Below, piece after piece: positions 4,749 through 5,751 of a DNA stretch of 5,751 nucleotides. A program made the translations under genes and the position numbers. Source of the DNA: Candidatus Glassiibacteriota bacterium (GTDB taxonomy: Bacteria; Gemmatimonadota; Glassbacteria; GWA2-58-10). The stretch is taken from contig JAUVUV010000163.1 in the NCBI GenBank assembly GCA_030604975.1, forward strand, positions 1-5,751, given 5' to 3'. The notes beneath the pieces were generated by a model that worked only from the letters and a program-made list of their open reading frames with translations, was not told the DNA's origin and did no database searches. Position 1 is the stretch's first letter, and the number at the start of each line of letters is the position of its first letter.

Positions 4749-5633
4749 TTGAAGCTAATGTCCGTTAAAAGTATATATTATGCCATCGGGATTTTCTGGA
4801 TATTCACGCCTGCGGCCGCGGATTCGAAGATTGTAGTTGAGGATTGCTCCACCTGCCACAGAACGATAACCCGCGAATGGCGCTCTTCGCTCCATGCACA
4901 GGCCTATATCTCCCCGGTTTTTTTGAAAAGAAAAGAAGAACTAAGTGATTCAGGGCAAAGCTCCTGTGCCTGCCATGCGCCGGATAACATCGCACCGGAA
5001 TTTCTCGGCGCTGTTCCAGAAGAACGTGAAGACTCCCTTCACCTTGGAGTGGATTGCCTGGCCTGTCACATGGACAAAGACATGGTAGCCTGGTCCAGCG
5101 GGCAGCAACGCTATGCCCCGCACTTTACCAGGATGGATACAATGTACTCCCAGGGGCGTTTCTGCACTGGATGCCATGGCTGGGGAAAGGAATCCGGGTT
5201 CGATTGCCAGGAATGCCATATGCCCGAGCTAAGAGGGGCCAATAGCGACGGCCCGCATATCGAAAAAGTGACCGGGGCGACCCACCGCTCGCATAGCTGG
5301 CCGGGCTCGCGCAAACCGGAAATGCTTAGCCAAGGAGTAGTTCTCACAGCAATCCGGAACGGGAGAGAACTGAGCTTGAGTGTTACTAATGTTGTGGAGG
5401 CCCATACGTTTCCTGTTATTGACCGCCACCAGGCAGAAATTGTGGTTCTGCCCGAATCATCATTGAACCCCTTTTGGAGGCAATCTGTCAAACTTGTCCG
5501 CGACTCTACGGCAGAATACTCGGTAGAGCTGCGTGACGCCAACGCCCATGCACTTGTCGAGTTACGGTTTTATCCGGTTCCGGCTATCTGGCCGGACAGC
5601 TTTTACGTTCTGCACAAAGAAATGATTGACTGA
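4749..5633 (+). CDS. Exported c554-like multiheme c-type cytochrome with C-terminal beta-type domain
   Basis: This 294-aa protein is probably a periplasmic electron carrier or a subunit of a redox enzyme. The chosen start is TTG 4749, with AGGA at 4737-4740 8 nt upstream; in-frame ATG 4758 is badly spaced. A signal peptide (residues 1-24) ends in PAAA before D25. Covalent heme motifs are CSTCH (33-37), CLACH (103-107), CTGCH (139-143) and CQECH (153-157). A fifth site reads SCACH (72-76), with one residue between the cysteines instead of two. The stretch after the first motif (REWRSSLHAQAY) is typical of cytochrome c554-like proteins, where this type of His is a distal heme ligand. Further His candidates are H98, H125, H170, H179 and H182. 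Residues from about 197 have no heme motif and look like beta-strands, with NVVEAHTFP at 214-222. A gene with a Tat-like signal follows 63 nt downstream. Heme protein status is secure, but the partner and substrate are unknown. Confidence 0.93.
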   Translation: MKLMSVKSIYYAIGIFWIFTPAAADSKIVVEDCSTCHRTITREWRSSLHAQAYISPVFLKRKEELSDSGQSSCACHAPDNIAPEFLGAVPEEREDSLHLGVDCLACHMDKDMVAWSSGQQRYAPHFTRMDTMYSQGRFCTGCHGWGKESGFDCQECHMPELRGANSDGPHIEKVTGATHRSHSWPGSRKPEMLSQGVVLTAIRNGRELSLSVTNVVEAHTFPVIDRHQAEIVVLPESSLNPFWRQSVKLVRDSTAEYSVELRDANAHALVELRFYPVPAIWPDSFYVLHKEMID

Positions 5634-5687
5634 CTAGGCCTTATAGAGACAGAACCGACCAGAGTTATAAACCCAAAAGAGGACCTT

Positions 5688-5693
5688 GGAGGA
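5688..5693 (+). promoter_or_regulatory. Ribosome binding site for the last gene
   Basis: GGAGGA lies 3 nt before ATG 5697 (4 nt if only GGAGG is counted). The spacing is short but the match to the SD consensus is strong. It is the main evidence that the short frame at the window's edge is a real gene. Confidence 0.65.
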
Positions 5694-5696
5694 TAC

Positions 5697-5751
5697 ATGC
5701 GGCGCAGGGTTTTTATCAGCGCATGCGGAGTTGCCCTGATCGGCAGCTTGC
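5697..5751 (+). CDS. Start of a probable Tat-exported protein (3' end outside window)
   Basis: Only 18 codons are visible, reading MRRRVFISACGVALIGSL. Consecutive arginines followed by V-F-I and a hydrophobic stretch with small residues resemble a twin-arginine signal (R-R-x-F-L/I). Tat signals often precede cofactor-containing periplasmic proteins such as iron-sulfur, molybdopterin or other redox subunits. The Cys at residue 10 is common in such signals and is too near the N-terminus to be a convincing lipobox. The gene starts 63 nt after the cytochrome stop with no terminator in between, so co-transcription from the 4661-4689 promoter is likely. The mature protein is out of view and no function can be assigned. 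Confidence 0.6.
   Translation, partial: MRRRVFISACGVALIGSL

Noticed and set aside
5111..5542. A 143-codon minus-strand open frame opposite the cytochrome
   Set aside because: It is fully antisense to the CxxCH-bearing frame, which is clearly coding. Its translation has no recognisable motif.
5715..5726. Lipoprotein cleavage box (ISAC) in the last protein
   Set aside because: The Cys is at residue 10, directly after the arginines and before the hydrophobic core, which is the wrong place for lipoprotein processing.
1..5751. CRISPR arrays, insertion sequences, tRNA or rRNA genes, attachment sites
   Set aside because: No repeated spaced units, transposase-like frame, terminal inverted repeats or RNA gene signatures were seen on either strand.

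Overview
The window reads as chromosomal DNA from a flagellated, diderm (Gram-negative-type) bacterium. The evidence is a flagellar switch/export pair (fliN, fliO) at the left edge, an exported multiheme c-type cytochrome at the right edge, twin-arginine-like export of the next protein, and TTG start codons preceded by good Shine-Dalgarno (SD) sequences. Base composition looks balanced by eye. The mixture would suit a little-studied environmental lineage, but nothing here fixes a phylum, and I see no phage, transposon, CRISPR array or RNA gene.

Layout: (1) 1-253, the C-terminal SpoA domain of FliN. (2) 373-1065, a FliO with a signal peptide and a periplasmic segment ahead of its membrane helix. 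(3) 1066-1258, a spacer with a weak terminator candidate and a G-rich leader. (4) 1259-1993, a creatininase-family metallohydrolase on the + strand. (5) 2007-3893 on the - strand, a large M28/DUF4910-like metallopeptidase that converges on the hydrolase with a 13-nt gap. (6) 4041-4505 on the - strand, a stand-alone cyclic-nucleotide-binding-domain protein. (7) 4506-4748, a divergent control region with a near-consensus sigma-70 promoter and two inverted repeats. (8) 4749-5633, a secreted c554-like multiheme cytochrome with four normal CxxCH motifs and one shortened CxCH motif. (9) 5697 to the end, the first 18 codons of a protein with a Tat-like signal, probably in an operon with the cytochrome.

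How the genes relate: fliN and fliO belong to the flagellar switch/export operon, but the usual next gene, fliP, is absent, so the operon appears to end at fliO. The hydrolase and the peptidase are both metal-dependent amide-bond hydrolases and could act in the same catabolic area, but convergent orientation argues against one operon. The cytochrome and the Tat-like gene form the most coherent new unit: a promoter-driven periplasmic redox module. The most unusual features are the CxCH motif in the cytochrome, the altered metal-site motifs in the M28-like protein, and the symmetrical sites next to the cytochrome promoter. No whole new system can be demonstrated from this window alone.
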